Assembly: GCA_002284615.2 (NCBI GenBank)
Contig: MU070410.1
Coordinates: 74,727-87,464 of the forward strand
DNA length: 12,738 nt
Reading direction: 5' to 3'
Source of the DNA: Dunaliella salina
Taxonomy: Eukaryota > Chlorophyta > Chlorophyceae > Chlamydomonadales > Dunaliellaceae
The notes under the pieces are model-generated. The model searched no databases. It saw only the letters and a program-made list of their open reading frames with translations, and was not told the DNA's origin. Of this stretch, positions 1 through 12,738 are shown piece after piece. Numbering within the stretch: position 1 is the first letter of the stretch; each line of letters opens with the position of its first letter. The translations under genes were made by a program, and so were the position numbers.

Positions 1-11352
<11,352 letters not shown>

Positions 11353-11723
11353 TAATAGGAATGAATGCTGTATGGATGCATGCTTCTCACTAGATCTGTT
11401 TCTGGCTCTCTCCTTGGCTAGTTGCGCCTAGTGTAGGTTCTGAGGGCCTTCTGGTGAGGCCTCTAGCTCTCCAGTTAGAGGACCTTCCCTTAATGCACGC
11501 GGTTTTTGGCTTGCGTAGACATCTTTTTTTTTCCTTCTCGTTGCTGCGTGTCTCAACCTGAATATTCTTTTGTTTGCATTTGAAGGCTCTCTGAAGGTAG
11601 GGGCATCTTTCAGGCCTCCTGGACAGTCTTAAATGCAGCTTTTCGAGGTGTGCACTTCTCTTGTCAATGTTACGGGACCTAGCATTTGATATGTGTGCCT
11701 TGATCTCCTCATGACTCCTCATG

Positions 11724-11729
11724 AATAAA
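11724..11729 (+). terminator. AATAAA, possible polyadenylation signal
   Basis: A canonical AATAAA lies about 370 bases after the stop codon, followed by a GT-rich GTGTGTTTCG. Chlorophyte algae usually use TGTAA instead, so this may be chance. Confidence 0.3.
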
Positions 11730-12405
11730 GTGTGTTTCGCCTACATTGTTTCAAACTTGATGCCAGGTGCACTCTTTCAAGCTCATTTGCCATTTTTCGA
11801 GACATTTTTGACCAGCCTCACCTATTCTAGGCATGAGGGCGACTGAAAGGGGAAAATGATCCATCTATTCCATTCTTAAGTACAATTTTTGGTTGCGCTG
11901 CTGTGGGGGATGATCAGTCCAATATTTGGCCGGAATGGGAATTAGGGAACCAATACCAAAAGAGGTTGCTACTCTTACTATCAAAACCCATTACCGCATT
12001 TAGATTAAAAAAATCAGCAATGCCTCTATGAATATGCCCTACATCTCTGTACCCTACGATGCGTAACATCCTGCAGTATCGCACAGGCACCCTTTACAAT
12101 CAAAAACATGCAGTCCGTTTTTAAAGGTCTACTGACCCAACATGCTCTTTCCCGGGCTGCCATCAATTGGACAGCGCACTCCACATGCTCTCAGGGTGCC
12201 AGAACCATATCATCTCCAACATTTTTCTCCAACATGAACACTAAATGCCATTACATTGCGGGCAGGTGATGATTACGAAAGCATCCAGCCTAAGTCCTAT
12301 GGGAGCAGGCCAGTTCTACAGACATGGGAAGCAATTTAAAGCTTGCACAACACAAACTTCAACTCCCTGCACATGCTTTGAACAGAACCTACTTTCTTCT
12401 TCCGT

Positions 12406-12410
12406 TGTAA
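12406..12410 (+). terminator. TGTAA, possible algal polyadenylation signal
   Basis: This is the first plus-strand TGTAA after the stop codon, the signal typical of volvocine algae. Using it would give a 3' untranslated region of about 1.05 kb. A five-base word occurs often by chance. Confidence 0.3.
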
Positions 12411-12636
12411 CCTTCAAGAAAGGAAAAGCTTCAACTTCAGTCAACCAGAAACTATTTGATCACTGCTTAAATGCCAAACCTTCTTCTGACAGTATTTCGC
12501 CTATTTATTCATGAATATGATCACATCAAGCTTTGCGCAGCTTCACACAGTGGACCACCAGAATGAGCCACACGAGGCAACCCCAAAAACTAAATGCAAA
12601 TAAACGCCATGTGAACCTGGTAGAAAACAAGTTAGG

Positions 12637-12738
<102 letters not shown>

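Noticed and set aside
11390..11722. Lys/Arg-rich minus-strand open frame (110 codons) downstream of the gene
   Set aside because: It has no domain, and its codon use is unlike the golgin-like exons. It overlaps the probable 3' untranslated region, so I cannot support it.
12245..12514. 89-codon plus-strand open frame near the right end
   Set aside because: It is short, has no recognisable motif, no coding bias and no neighbouring splice evidence.

Overview
The window looks like nuclear DNA from a eukaryote, most likely a chlorophyte green alga of the Chlamydomonadales. The evidence is one long gene broken by GT-AG introns, donors close to GTGNG, acceptors ending TGCAG or similar, CAG/GCA-rich coding exons full of Ala, Gln and Glu, and introns rich in (CA)n, TGCATG and poly-G. 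The moderate base composition and the style of the intron repeats fit a Dunaliella-like alga better than Chlamydomonas itself, but that is inference. Nothing bacterial, phage-like or CRISPR-like is present.

One plus-strand gene fills positions 1 to 11352 and continues off the left edge. I model nine coding exons: 1-822 (5' partial), 1402-3090, 3351-3446, 5253-5381, 5676-5906, 6516-6596, 7188-7886, 8250-8696 and 10894-11352. Every complete internal exon is a multiple of three and all eight introns lie in phase 0, so the reading frame runs unbroken for 1550 codons to TAG at 11350-11352. One intron (5382-5675) has a GC donor. The product is a very long Ala/Gln/Glu coiled-coil protein with poly-Gln runs and an internal 37-residue duplication. 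A Ser/Arg- and Gln/His-rich non-coil region follows. The C-terminus is a single membrane segment preceded by a Pro-Ala-Arg-Val motif, ending in a four-residue tail. This layout fits a Golgi matrix tether of the golgin-84/GOLGA5 type, much longer than its animal and plant relatives.

The introns carry most of the other structure: imperfect direct repeats in intron 1, a TGCATG-rich minisatellite and GC-rich hairpins in intron 3, a 24-bp tandem duplication in intron 4, an inverted repeat in intron 6 and a 32-bp minisatellite in intron 7. The 2.2-kb intron 8 holds G13, a 126-bp perfectly alternating pyrimidine/purine (CA)n(CG)n tract, AT-richer sequence with recurring GGGTGCC words, a G/C hairpin and two G-quadruplex-type stretches. 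Positions 11353-12738 hold the 3' untranslated region and probable intergenic sequence, ending in a (TG)n microsatellite cut by the window edge. I see no second gene there that I can defend, and no RNA gene anywhere.
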